From Aristolochia californica (Eukaryota > Streptophyta > Magnoliopsida > Piperales > Aristolochiaceae), in contig JARWKL010000005.1 of NCBI GenBank assembly GCA_029961685.1, positions 19,620,164 through 19,684,163 of the forward strand: 64,000 nt of DNA, written 5' to 3'. Made by a program: the position numbers and the translations under genes. Positions 1 to 12,515 of the stretch are shown one piece after another (the stretch's first letter is position 1; every line of letters starts with the position of its first letter). The notes under the pieces are model-generated. The model was not told the DNA's origin, made no database searches, and worked only from the letters and a program-made list of their open reading frames with translations.

Positions 1-3000
1 ATAGCTCGGAATTTTATAAGAAAGAGATTTTTTTCAGCATGTTTTAAAAAATGGATATGCATGCTTGAAACAAGTTAAAGATGCAAATGACCTATGGATC
101 CAAACCTTTTAAAGAGAATAACATTAAATTATCAAGTGAACGTGTGGTGGGATATTTACCCAAGTTAGACAAGCAATTATTTTGCCCATTTACAAAAATC
201 TGACCTAACGATCATAGATGATTGTAAGTGATTTATCATACGTAACGGGCTATATTTTTGTATGGAATGATTTATGGATTGGGAGTCAACACTCAGTTAA
301 AAATCCCCTGTCCCCCCCTTTTCTCGACGATTGCAGAACCTTATATATAAAAACTAAAAAGAGTTTACTATCCCTAAAAATTACAAAAACTTTTTGGAAT
401 TATGTCTTTCTAGATTAGTGCATTGTGCATTTACATTGTAGATGTATACTTTTTTCTTAAATCAAAGCTTGAGTTTTCACTTTGCCTTCATCTCGTAAAC
501 AAGAAAAGAGATAACAGGCTTATAGATCACAACAAAATGAAAATTTTATAGTTTATGTATGGAACGAATTTAAAGCATTAAATAATTATAAGTAAAGAAA
601 ATTTATTGACACAACACAAATGAATACAAAAGTTTTGTTATCCAAGTTTGGGAAATTCCACTAGTTCAACCTTAATATCTCTGAATTTTATAAGAAAGAT
701 ATTTTTCTATTCATGTTTTAAAAAATGAATATGCATGCTTGAAACATGTTAAATATGCAAATGATCTATGCATCCAAACATTTTAAAGAGAATAAGATTA
801 AATTCTCAGGTGAACGTGTGGTGGGATATTTACCCAAGTTAGACAAGCAATTATTTTGCCCATTTACAAAAATCTGACCTAACGATCATAGATGATTGTA
901 AGTGATTTATCATACGTAACGGGCTATATTTTTTTATGGAATGATTTATGGATTGGGAGTGAATACTCAGTCAAAAATCCCTCGCATCCCCCTTTTCCCG
1001 ACGATTGCTGAACCTGATATATCAAAAATAAAAAGAGTTTACAATCCCAAAAAACTACAGACACTTTTTGGAATTATCTCTCTCTAAATTTGTGCGTTGT
1101 ACATTTCCCTTTTAAATGTATAATTTTTTCTTAAATCAAAGCTTGATTTTTCACTTTCCCTTCATCTCGTAAACAAGAAAAGAGATAAAAGGCAAATAGA
1201 TCACAATAGAATGAAAATTTTAAAGTTTATGTATGGAAAGAATTTAAAGAAATAAACAAATGTAAGTAAAGAAAATTTATTGACACACCTCAAATGAACA
1301 CAAAAGTTTTGTAATCCAAGTATGGGAAATTTTACAAGTTCAACCCCAAAATCTTGGAATTTTATAAGAAAGAGATTTTTCTACACATGTTTTAAAAAAT
1401 GAAGATGCATGCTTGAAACATGTTAAAGATGCAAATGACCAATGGATCCAAACCTTTTAAAGAGAATAACATTAAATTCTCAAGTGAACATGCGGTGGGA
1501 TATTTACCCGAGTCAAACAAGCCATTATTTTGCCCATTTACAAAAACCTAACCGAACGATCATAGATGATTGTAAATTGATTTATCAAACGTAACGGGCT
1601 ATATTTTAGTAACGAATGACTTATGGATTGGGAATCAACACTTAGTCAAAAATCCTCCGCCACCCCCTTTTCCCAACGATTGCAAAACTTAATATTTAAA
1701 AACTGTAAAGAATTTACAATGCCTAAAAATTACAGACACTCTTTGGAATTAACTCACTCTACATTTGTCATTGTGCATTTCCATTTTAGATGTATAGTTT
1801 TTTCTTAAATCAAAGCTTGTGTTTTCACTTTCCCTTCATGTCATAAAAAAAAAAAGATATAAAAGGTAAATAGATCGCAACAAAATGAAAATTTTAGAAT
1901 TTATGTGTGGAAAGAATTTAAAGCAATAAATAAATTTAAGAAAGAAATTTTATTCACACACCACAAATGAACACGAAGGTTTTGTTATCCAAGTTTGGGA
2001 AATTCCACTTGTTCAACCCTTTTAGCTCGGAATTTTATAGGAAAGAGACTTTTTTACACATGTTTTAAAAAAATGATATGCATGCTTGAAACATGTTAAA
2101 GAAGCAAATGACCTAAGGATCCAATCCTTTTAAATAGAATAACATTAAATTTTCAAGTGAACGTGCTGTGGAATATTTAGCCGAGTTCAACATACCAATA
2201 TTTTTCCCATTTACAAAAAGCTGACCTAACAATCATAGATGATTGTAAAGTGATTTATCTTGTGTAACGGGCTATATTTTTGTAAGAAATGACTTATGGA
2301 ATGGGATTCAACACTCAGTTAAAAATCCCTCGCCACCCCCAGTTCCCGATGATTGTAATACCTGATATATAAAAACTAAAAAGAGTTTACAATGCCTAAA
2401 AATTACATATACTTTTTGGAATTATCTCCCTCTATATTTGTGCATTGTGCATTTCCATTTGATATGAATACTTTTTTCTTAAATCAAAGATTGAGTTTTC
2501 GCTTTCCCTTCATCTAGTAAACAAAAAAAGAGATAAAAGGCAAATAGATCACTACAACATGAAAATTATGGAGTTTAAGTATGGAATGAATTCAAAGAAA
2601 TAAAAAAATGTATGTAAAGAAAATTTATTCACACACCATAAACGAACACAAAAATTTTGTTATCCAAGTTTTGGAAATTCCAGTGGTTCAACCCTAATAG
2701 CTCGAAATTTTATAAGAAAGAGATTTTTCTGCACATGTTTTAAAAAATGAATATGCATGCTTGAAACATGTTAAAGATGCAAATGACCTATGGATCCAAA
2801 CCTTATAAAGAGATTAACATTAAATTCTCAAGTGTACGTGCGGTGGGATATTTGCCATAGTCAAACAAGCCATTATTTTGCCCATTTACAAAAAACTGAC
2901 CTAACGATCATAGATGATTTTAAAGTGATTTATCATGCGTAACGGGCTATATTTTTGTAAGGAATGACTTATGGATAGGGACTCAACACTCAGTTTTGCC

Positions 3001-3279
3001 TCCCCCTTTTCCCAACTATTGCAGAACCTGATATATATAAACTAAAAGAGTTTACAATCTGTAAAAATTACAGACACTTTTTGGAATTATCTCCCTCTAC
3101 ATTTATGCATTGCGCAATTCCCTTTTAGATGTATATTTTTTTCTTAAATCAAAACTTGAGTGTTCACTTTCCCTTCATTTCATAAACACAAAAACAGATA
3201 AAAGGCAAATTGATCACAGCAAAATGAAAATTTTTTATTTGATGTATGGAAAGAATTTAAACCAATAAACAAATGTAAG

Positions 3280-3310
3280 TAAAGAAATTTTATTTTTCCC
3301 AGTAACTAGA
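3280..3310. other. Out-of-phase junction inside subfamily A array
   Basis: The monomer runs normally to about 3290 (aaagaaattttat). It then jumps forward to the part of the monomer that precedes the agctgacc motif, through the unusual sequence tttttcccagtaactaga. This creates a partial monomer and the 1090-bp landmark spacing. The junction sequence is diagnostic, because it reappears inverted near 11.93 kb. Confidence 0.85.
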
Positions 3311-4354
3311 AGCTGACCTAACGATCATAGATGATGGTAAAGTAATTTATCATGCGTAACGGGCTATATTTTTGCAAGGAATGACTTATGGATTGGGAGT
3401 CAACACTGAGATAAAAATCCCCTACCTCCCCCATTTCCCGACGATTGGAGAACCTGATTTATAAAAACTAAAAAGAGTTTAAAATCCCGAACAATTCAGA
3501 AAAGTTTTGGAATTATCTCTTTCTACATTTGTGCATTGTTCATTTCCATTTTAGATGTATACTTTTTTTTTAAATCAAAGCTTGAGTTTTCACTTTCCCT
3601 TCATCTCGTAAACAAAAAAAGAGATAAAAGGCAAATAGATCCAAACAAAATGAAAAATTTAGAGCTTTTGTGAAGAAAGAATTCAAAGATATAAACTTAT
3701 GTAAGTAAATAAAATTTATTCACACACCAAAATGAACAGAAAGGTTTTGTTATCCAACTTTTGGAAATTCCACTAGTTCAACACTTTTAGCTCAGAATTT
3801 TACAAGAAAGATTTTTTTACACTTTTTTTAAAAAATGGATATGCATGCTTGAAACATGTTAAAAATGCAAAAGACCTAAGGATCCAAACCTTTTAAAGAG
3901 AATAACAATAAATTCTCAAGTGAAAATGCGGTGGGAAATTTACCAGTCAAACAAGCCATTATTTTGCCCATTTACAAAATGCTGACTTAACGATCACAGA
4001 TGATTGTAAAGTGATTTATCATGCGTAACTATATTTTTTTAAGGAATGACTTATGGAATTGGAGTCAACACTAAGTTAACAATCCCTCGCCTCCCCTTTT
4101 CCCGACTATTGCAGAGCCAGATATATAAAAACTAAAAAGAGTTTACAATCCCTAAAAATTACAGACAATTTTTGGAATTATCTCTCTCTACATTTGTGCT
4201 TCGTGCATTTCGATTTTAGATGTATACTTTTTTCTTAAATCAAAGCTTGAGTTTTCACATCTCATAAAAAAACGAGATAAAAGGCAAATAGATCACAACA
4301 AAATGAAATTTTAGAGTTCATGTAAGGTAAGAATTTACAGCGATAAAAAAATTT

Positions 4355-4375
4355 AAGTAAACATAATTTATGGAT
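4355..4375. other. Out-of-phase junction inside subfamily A array
   Basis: The sequence passes from aagtaaacataattta straight into tggattgggag, skipping the segment that normally lies between these parts of the monomer. The two parts share a short ttta(tg) overlap, which suggests a microhomology join. It accounts for the 985-bp spacing between the landmarks at 3794 and 4779. Confidence 0.8.
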
Positions 4376-7300
4376 TGGGAGTCTACACTTAGTTAAAAAT
4401 CCCCTGCCTCCCCCTTTTCCCAGCGATTGTAGAACCAAATATATAAAAACTGAAAAAGAGTTTACAATCCCTAAAAATTACAGACACTTTTTGGAATTAT
4501 CTCTCTCTACATTCGTGCATTGTGCATTTTCATTTTAGATGTATACTTTTTTCCAAAGTCAAAACTTGATTTTTCACTTTCCCTTCTTCTCGTAATAAAA
4601 AAAAGAGATAAAAGGCAAATAGATCACAACAAAATGAAAATTTTAGATTTTATTTATGGAAAGAATTGAAAGCAATAAACAAATGTAAGTAAAGAAAATT
4701 TATTGACAAATCACAAATGAACACAAAAGTTTTGTTATCCACGTTTGGGAAATTCCACTAGTTCAACCCTAATAGCTCGGAATTTTATAAAAAACAGATT
4801 TTTCTACACATGTTTTAAAAAATGAATATGCATGCTTGAAACATGTTAAAGATGCAAATGACCTATGGATCCAAACCTTTTAAAGAGAATAACATTAAAT
4901 TCTCAAGTGAACATGCAGTGGAATATTTACCCGAATCAAACAAGCCATTATTTTGCCCATTTACAAAAAGCTGACCTAACGATCATATATGATTGTCAAG
5001 TTATTTATCAAGCGTAACGGGCTATGTTTTTTTAAGGAATGACTCATAGATTGTGAGTCAACACTCAATTAAAAATTCCCCGCCTCCCCCTTTTCATAAC
5101 AATTGCAGAACTTGATATATAAAAACTAAAAAGAGTTTACAGTCCGTAACAATTGCAGACACTTTTTGGTATTATCTCTCTCTACATTTGTGCATTGTGC
5201 ATTTCCATTTTAGATGTATACTTTTTTCTTAAATCAAAACTTGAGTTTTCACTTTCTATTCATCTCGTAAACAAAAAAAAAGAGATAAAAGGCAAATAAA
5301 TCACAACAAAATCGAAATTTTAGAGTTTATGTATGGAAAGAATTCAAAGCAATGAACAAATTTGTGGAAAGAAAATTTATTCACTCACCACAAATGAACA
5401 CAAAACTTTTGTTATCCAAGTTTGGGAAATTCCAATAGTTCAACCCATAAAGCTCGGAATTTTATAGGAAAGAAATTTTTTTACACATTTTTAAAAAAAT
5501 TGATATGCATGCTTTAAACATGTTAAAGATGCAAATGACCTATGGATCCAAACCTTTTCAAGAGAATAACATTAAATTCTCAAGTGAACATGCGGTGGAA
5601 TATTTACCCGAGTCAAACAAGCCATTATTTTGCCCATTTACAAAAAAGCTGACCTAACGACCATATATGATTGTCAAGTTATTTATCATTCGTAACGGGT
5701 TATATTTTTGTAAGGAATGACTCATAGATTGGGAGTTAACACTCAGTTAAAAATTCTCCGCCTCCCCCTTTTCTCAACAATTGCAGAACTTGATATATAT
5801 AAACTAAAAAGAGTTAACAATCCCTAAAAATTAAAGGCTTTTTTTCGGAATTTTCTCTCTCTACTTTTGTGCATTGTTCATTTCCATTTTTGATGTATAC
5901 TTTTTTATTAAATCAAAGCTTGAGTTTTCACTATCCCTTCATCTCGTAAAAAAAAAAGAGATTAAAGGCAAAAGATCATAACAAAATGAAAATTTTAGAG
6001 TTTATGTGAGGAAAAAATTTAAAGCAATAAACAAATCTAACTAAAGAAAATTTATTCACACACCACAAACGAACACAAAACTTTTTTTTTCAAAGAATGG
6101 GAAATTCCACTAGTTCAACTCTAATAGTTCAGAATTTTATAAGAAAGAGATTTTTCTTCACATATTTTAAAAAATGGATAATCATGCTTGAAACATGTTA
6201 AAGATGCAAATGACCTTTGGATCCAAACCTTTTAAAGGGAATAACATTAAATTCTCACGTGAACGTGCGGTGGGATATTTACCCGAGTCAAAGAAGCCAT
6301 TATTTTGCCCATCTACAAAAAGCTGACCAAACGATATATAATGCATAACGGGCTATATTTTTTTAAGGAATTACTTATGGATTGGGAATCAACACTCAGT
6401 TAAAAATCCCCTGCCTCCCCCTTATCTAGACGATTGCAGAACATGATACATAAAAGCTGAAAGCAGTTTACAATTCCTAAAAATTACAGACACTTTTAGG
6501 AATTATATCTCTCTACATTTGTGCAATGTGTATTTACATTTTAGATGTATACTTTTTTCTTAAATCAAAACTTGAGTTTTTACTTTCCCTTCATCTCGTA
6601 AACAAAAACAGGGATAAAAGGCAAATAGATCACAAAACAATGAAAATTTTAAAGTTTGTGTATGGAAAGAATTTAAAGCATAAACAAATGTAAGTAAAGA
6701 AAATTTATTCACACACCACAAATGAACACAAAAGTTTTGTTATCCAAGTTTTGGAAATTCCACTAGTTCAACCCTAATACCTCGGAATTTTAAAAGAAAA
6801 AGATTTTTTTAGACATGTTTTAAAAAATGGTTATGCATGCTTGAGGCATGTTAAACATACAAATGACCTATGGATCCAAACCTTTTGAATAGAATAACAT
6901 TAAATTCTCAAGTGAACGTGCAGTGGTATATTTGCTCGAGTCAAACGAGCCATTATTTTTCCCATGTATGAAAAAAGCTGACCTAATGATTATAGATGAT
7001 TGTAAAGAGATTTATCATGCGTAACGGGCTATTTTTTTTTGTAAGGAATGGCTTTTGATTTCGAATCAACATTCAGTTCAAAATCCCCTGCCTCACCCTT
7101 TTCCCGATGATTGCAGAACCTGATATATGAAAACTAAAATGAATTTACAATCCCTAAAAATTACAGATACTTTTTGGAATTATCTTTCTCTACATTTGTG
7201 CATTGTGCATTTCCATTTTAGATGTATACTTTTTTCTTCAATCAAAGCATGACTTTTCACTTTCCCTTCATCTCGTCAACAAAAAAAGTGATAAAAGGCA

Positions 7301-7845
7301 AATAGATCACAACAAAATGAAAATTTTAGAGTTTATGTATGGAAAGAATTTAAAGCAATAAACAAGTGTGAGTAAAGAAAATTTGTTGACACACCACAAT
7401 TGAACACAAAAGTTTTATTATCCAAGTTTGGCAAATTCTACTAGTTTGACCATAATAGCTAGGAATTTTATAAGAAAGAGATTTTCCTACACATGTTTTA
7501 AAAAATGGATATGCATGCTCGAAACTTGTTAAAGATGCAAATGACATATGGATCCATACCTTTTAAAGAGAATAACATTAAATTCTCATGTGAATGTGCG
7601 GTGGGATATTTACCTGAGTCAAACAAGCAATTATTGTGCCCATTTACAAAAAGCTGACCTAAAGATTGTAGATGATTGTAAAGTGATTTATCAGGCATAA
7701 TGGGCTATATTTTTGTAAGGAATGACTCATAGATTGGGAGTCAACACTCAGTTAAAAATTCCCTACCTCTCCCTTTTCCCAACGATTGCAAAACCTGATA
7801 TATAAAAACAAAGAAGAGTTTACAATCCCAGAAAATTACAGGGAC

Positions 7846-7858
7846 TTTTTGGAGCTTC
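7846..7858. other. Internal deletion of about 61 bp in one monomer
   Basis: The sequence goes from gacttttttgga directly to gcttcagttttcac. The stretch that normally encodes the tctctctctacatttg and ttagatgtatac blocks is missing. The landmark spacing falls to 611 bp. Confidence 0.8.
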
Positions 7859-9208
7859 AGTTTTCACTTTCCCTTCATCTCATAAACAAACAAAAAAAAA
7901 AGAATAAAGGCAAATAGATTACAACAAAACAAAAATTTTAAATTTTATGTATGGAAAGAATTTAAAGCATTAAAAAAATGTAAGGAAAAAAAATTTATTC
8001 ACTCACCACAAATGACCACAAACGTTTGTTATCCAAGTTTGGGAAATTCCACTAGCTCAACCCTAATAGCTCGGAATTTTATAAGAAATAGATTTTTCTA
8101 CACATGTTTTAAAAAATGGATATGCATGCTTGAAACATGTTAAAGATGGAAAAGACCTATGGATCCAAACCTTTTAAAGAGGAAAACATTAAATTCTGAA
8201 GTGAACGTGCGATGGGATATTTACCCGAGTCAAAGAAGCCATTATTTTGCCCACTAGCAAAAAGATGACCTAACGATCATAGATGATTGTAAAGTGATTT
8301 ATCTTCCGTAATTGGCTATATTCTTTTGAGGAATGATTGATGGTCTGCATTACACACTCAGTTGAAAATCCCCCGCCACCCCCTTTTCCTGATGATTGTA
8401 GAACCTGATATATAAAAACTGAAAACAGTTTATTATCCCTAAAAATTACCACATTTTTATGAATTATTTCTCTCTACATTTGTGCATTGTGAATTTTCAT
8501 TATAGATGTATACTTTTTACTTAAATAAAAACTTGAGTTTTCACTTTCCCTTCATCTCATTAACAAAAAAAAAAAGAGATAAAAGGCAACTAGTTCACAA
8601 CAAAATCAAAATTTTAGACTGTATTTATGGAAATAATTTAAAGCACTAAAAAAATGTAAATAAAGAAAATTTATTCACACACCACAAATGACCACAAAAG
8701 TTTGTTATCCAAGTTTGAGAAATTCCACTAGCTCAACCCTAATAGCTCGGAATTTTATAAGGAAGAGATTTTTCTACACAAGTTTTAAAAAATGGATATG
8801 CATGCTTGAAACATGTTAAAGATGCAAATGACCTATGGATCAAAACCTTTTAAAGAGAATAAAATTAAATTCTCAAGTGAACGTGCGGTGGGATATTTAC
8901 CCGAGTCAAACAAGCCATTATTTTCCCATTTACAAAAAGATGACTAAACCATCATAGATGATTGAAAAGTGATTTATCATGCGTAACGGGCTATATTCTT
9001 TTAAGAAATGACTTATGGATTGGGAGTCAACTCTCAGTTAAAAATCCCTCGCCTCCCCCTTTTCCCGACGATTGGAAAACCTAATACACAAAATCTAAAA
9101 AGAGTTTACAATCCCAAAAATATACAGACACACTTTTGAATTATCTCTCTCTACATTTGTGCATTGTGCATTTCCATTTTAAATGTATACTTTTGTCTTA
9201 AATCAAAA

Positions 9209-11610
9209 CCCGTACACCAGAAAGGCAAATAGATCACAACAAAATGAAAATTTTTGAGTTTATGTCTTGAAAAAATTAAAACAACAACAAATGTAAGTAA
9301 AGAAAATTTATTCACACACAACAAATGAACACAAAAGTTTTGTTGTCCAGGTTTGGGAAATTCCATCAGTTCAACCCAACGGCTTGGAATTTTATAAGAA
9401 AGAGATTTCTTCCACACATGCTTTAAAAATGGATATGCATGCTTGAAACATGTTAAAGATGCAAATCACCCACGGATCCAAACCTTTTAAAGAGCATAAC
9501 AAACGCTCATTAAATTCTCAAGTGAACGTGCGGTGAGATATTTTTCCGAGTCAAACAAGCCATTATTTTGCCCATTTACAAAAAGCTGACCTAACGATCA
9601 TAGATGATTGTAAAGTGAGTTATCATGCGTAACAGGCAATATTACCCTAAGAAATGATTTATGGATTGGGAGTCTGCACTCAATTAAAAATCCCCCGCCT
9701 CCCCCTTTTCCCGAGAATTGCAAAACCTGATATATAAAAACTAAAAAGAGCTTACAATCCCTAAAAAATATAGGCACTCTTTGGAATTATCTCTCTCTTC
9801 ATTTTTGCGTTGGGCATTTCCATTTTAGATGTACTCTTTTTTCTTAAATCAAAACTTTAATTTTTCGCTCTCCCTTCATCCCGTAAACCAGAAAGGCAAA
9901 TAGATCACAACAAAATGAAAATTTTAGAGTTTATGTATTGAAAATTTAAAAAAAAAATGTAAGTAAAGAAAATTTATTCACACACCACAAATGAACATAA
10001 AATTTTTGTTGTCCAAGTTTGAGAAATTCCACTAGTTCAACCCTAATAGCTTGGAATTTTATAAGAAAGTGATTTCTTCCACACATGCTTTAAAAATGGA
10101 TATGCATGCTTGTAACATGTTAAAGATGCAAATCACCTATGGATCCATACCTTTTAAAGAGAATAACAAACGCTCATAAATTTTCAAGTGAACATGCAGT
10201 GGGATATTTACCTGAGTCAAACAAGCCATTATTTTGCCCATTTACAAAAAGCTACCTAATGATCATAGATGATTGTAAAGTGATTTATCATGCGTAACAG
10301 ACTATATTACCCCAAGAAATGACTTATGGATTGGGAGTCAACACGCAATTAAAAATCCCTCGCCTCCCCCTTTTCCCGAAGATTGCAAAACCTGATATAA
10401 AAACTAAAAAGAGCTTACAAGTCTTCAAAATTACAGACACGCTTTTGAATATCTCTCTCTACATTTGAGCATTGTGCATTTCTATTTTAGATTTACCCTT
10501 TTTTCTTAAATCAAAACTTTGAGTTTTTGCTCTCCCTTCATCCCGTAAACCAAAAAGGCAAATAGATCACAACAAAATGAATATTTTAGAGTTTATGTTT
10601 GAAAAATATTTAAAAAAATTACAAATGTAAGTAAAAAAAATATATTCACACACCACAAATGAACACAAAAGTTTTATTGTCCAAGTTTGGGAAATTCTAC
10701 TAGTTCAACCCTAACTGCTTGGAATTGTATAAGAAAGAGATTTCTTCCACACATGCTTTAAAATGGATATGCATGCATGAAACATGTTAAAGGTGCAAAT
10801 CACCTATGGATCCAAACCTTTTAAAGAGAATAACAAACGCTCATTAAATTTTAAAGTGGTCGTGTGGTGAAATATTTACCCGAGTCGAACAAGCCATTAT
10901 TTTGCCCATTTACAAAAAGTAGACCTAACGATCATAGATGATTGTAAAGTGATTTATCCTGCGAAACGGGCTATATTACCCTAAGAAATGACTTATGGAT
11001 TGGGAGTCAACACTCAGTTAAAAATCCCCCGCCTCCCCCTTATCCCAACGATTTCAAAACCTGATATATAAAAACTAAAAAGAGCTTACAATCCCTAAAA
11101 ATTACAGACACTCTTTGGAATTATCTCTTTCTACATTTTTGCATTGTGCATTTCCATTTTAGATGTACTCTTTTTTCTTAAATCCACTCTTTGATTTTTC
11201 ACTCTCCCTTGATCCCGTCAATGAGAAAGGCAAATAGATCACAACAAAATGAAAATTTTAGAGTTTATGTATGTAAAAAATTTAAAACAATAACAAATGT
11301 TAGTAAAGAAAATTTATTCACATACCTCATATGAACACAAAAGTTTTGTTGTCCAAGTTTGGGAAATTCCACTAGCTCCACCCTAACAACTTGGAATTTT
11401 ATAAGAAAGAGATTTCTTCCACACATGCTTTAAAAATGGATATGCATGCTTGAAATATGTTAAAGATGCAACTCATCTATTGATCCAAACCTTTTAAAGA
11501 GAATAACAAACGCTCATTAAATTCTCAAGTGAACATGGGGTGCGATATTAACATGAGTCAAACAAGCCACTATTTTGCCCATTTACAAAAAGTTGACCTA
11601 ACAATCATGG
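9209..11610 (-). repeat. Satellite array, subfamily B, minus orientation, 4 copies
   Basis: Landmarks start at 9386, 10053, 10721 and 11393 (spacings 667-672). Each copy carries the 8-bp aaacgctc insertion before attaaattc, reads ccctaagaaatgac (or close) instead of tgtaaggaatgac, and has the short tcatcccgtaaacc-aaaaggcaaat linker. These are the features of the right array, yet the orientation is still that of the left array. The switch from A to B falls in a chimeric monomer with a deletion at 9209-9212 (aatcaaaac joined to ccgtacacc). The last 468 bp (11141-11608) reappear inverted at 13853-14320. Confidence 0.9.
11141..11608 (-). repeat. Left arm of a 468-bp inverted repeat
   Basis: The reverse complement matches 13853-14320 with no difference found by eye. 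It shares several private variants not seen in the other monomers: atgaggtatgtgaataa, ctcattgacgggatcaagg, aaagagtggatttaag and ggatcaatagatgagttg. The arm ends exactly at the dyad where the orientation switch lies. Confidence 0.9.
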
Positions 11611-11615
11611 ATGAA
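11601..11615. other. Satellite orientation switch (inversion junction)
   Basis: Up to 11614 the sequence is a minus-orientation monomer entering its dyad element (acaatcat gg atga). From 11611 it reads as plus-orientation satellite (atgaagggga aagtgaaaac). The two parts share atga(a) at 11611-11615. The switch therefore lies inside the right half of the 18-bp dyad and shows a 4-5 bp overlap. Everything to the right of this point is plus-oriented. Confidence 0.92.
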
Positions 11616-11972
11616 GGGGAAAGTGAAAACTCAAGCTTTGATTTAAAAAAAAAAGTATACATCTAAAATGGAAATGAACAATGCACAAATGTAGAAATAG
11701 ATAATTCCAAAACTTTTCTGAATTGTTCGGGATTTTAAACTCTTTTTAGTTTTTATAAATCAGGTTCTCCAATCGTCGGGAAATGGGGGAGGTAGGGGAT
11801 TTTTATCTCAGTGTTGACTCCCAATCCATAAGTCATTCCTTGCAAAAATATAGCCCATTACGCATGATAAATTACTTTACCATCATCTATGATCGTTAGG
11901 TCAGCTTCTAGTTACTGGGAAAAATAAAATTTCTTTACTTATATTTGTTTATTGGTTTAAATTCTTTCCATA
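11611..11972 (+). repeat. A-type patch, inverted copy of 3245-3604
   Basis: The reverse complement of this 362-bp segment matches 3245-3604 with about five differences by eye: three substitutions, one A/T homopolymer length change and one extra C. Typical monomers here differ far more. It also carries the private junction sequence tctagttactggga, the reverse of the rearranged junction at 3.29 kb, so it derives from that copy or a very recent common source. It is the only A-type DNA seen in plus orientation, and it lies between B-type arrays. At 11967-11972 (tccata) it joins B-type sequence at a different phase of the monomer. Confidence 0.92.
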
Positions 11973-12497
11973 GGTGATTTGTGTTATTAACATGTTTCAA
12001 ACCTGCATATCCATTTTTAAAACATGTGTGGAAGAAATCTCTTTCTTATAAAATTTCAAGCTGTTAGGTTTGAACTAAAGGAATTTCTCAAACTTGGACA
12101 ACGAAACTTTTGTGTTCATTTGTGGTGTGTGAATAAATTTTCTTTACTTCCATTTGTTATTGTTTTAAATTTTTTCCATTGATAAACTCTAAAATTTTCA
12201 TTTTGTTGTGATCTATTTGCCTTTTTAGCATACGGGATGGAGGGAGAGCAAAAACTCAAAGTTTTGATTTAACAAAAAAGACTATATCTCAAATTGAAAT
12301 TCACAACGCAAAAATGTAGAGAGAGATAATTCGAAAGAGTGTATGTAAATTTTAGGGATTGTAAGCTCTTTTTAGTTTTTATATATCAGGTTTTGCAATC
12401 GTCGGGAATAGGGGGAGGCGGGGAATTTTTAACTGAGTGTTGACTCCCAATTCATTTATTACAAAAATATATCCCATTACGCATGATAAATCACTTT

Positions 12498-12515
12498 ACA
12501 ATCATCTATGATTGT
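12498..12515. repeat. 18-bp dyad element, example of the per-monomer copy
   Basis: ACAATCATctATGATTGT has two perfect 8-bp arms and a 2-bp spacer. The same element, exact or with one or two changes, occurs once in most monomers of both subfamilies, just before ttaggtcagc in plus orientation. Three rearrangement points fall in it: 11.61, 24.52 and 28.58 kb. It could be a binding site for a dimeric protein or simply a hairpin-prone sequence; the sequence does not decide. Confidence 0.8.

Larger units (their letters stand above)
1..9208 (-). repeat. Satellite array, subfamily A, minus orientation, 13 copies
   Basis: Tandem copies of a ~674-bp AT-rich satellite monomer. The landmark ggaattttataag (or a close variant) starts at 8, 682, 1356, 2029, 2704, 3794, 4779, 5456, 6131, 6784, 7462, 8073 and 8749, giving spacings mostly of 673-678. 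Irregular spacings mark rearranged copies: 1090 and 985 around 3.3 and 4.4 kb, 653 at 6.3 kb, and 611 at 7.85 kb. Subfamily A is recognised by gagaataacattaaatt, which lacks the 8-bp aaacgctc of subfamily B, and by the longer agagataaaaggcaaat linker. Orientation is called minus because the same monomer runs the other way in the larger right array. The short open frames at 218-418, 1623-1808, 7350-7698 and 8270-8452 fall inside monomers and show no family resemblance. Function, if any, is unknown. Confidence 0.95.

Noticed and set aside
12200..12260. CENP-B-box-like similarity in ggtttacgggatgaag
   Set aside because: Only the CGGG core and some T bases fit. The required spacing (TTCG, four bases, A, two bases, CGGG) is not met in the common monomer.
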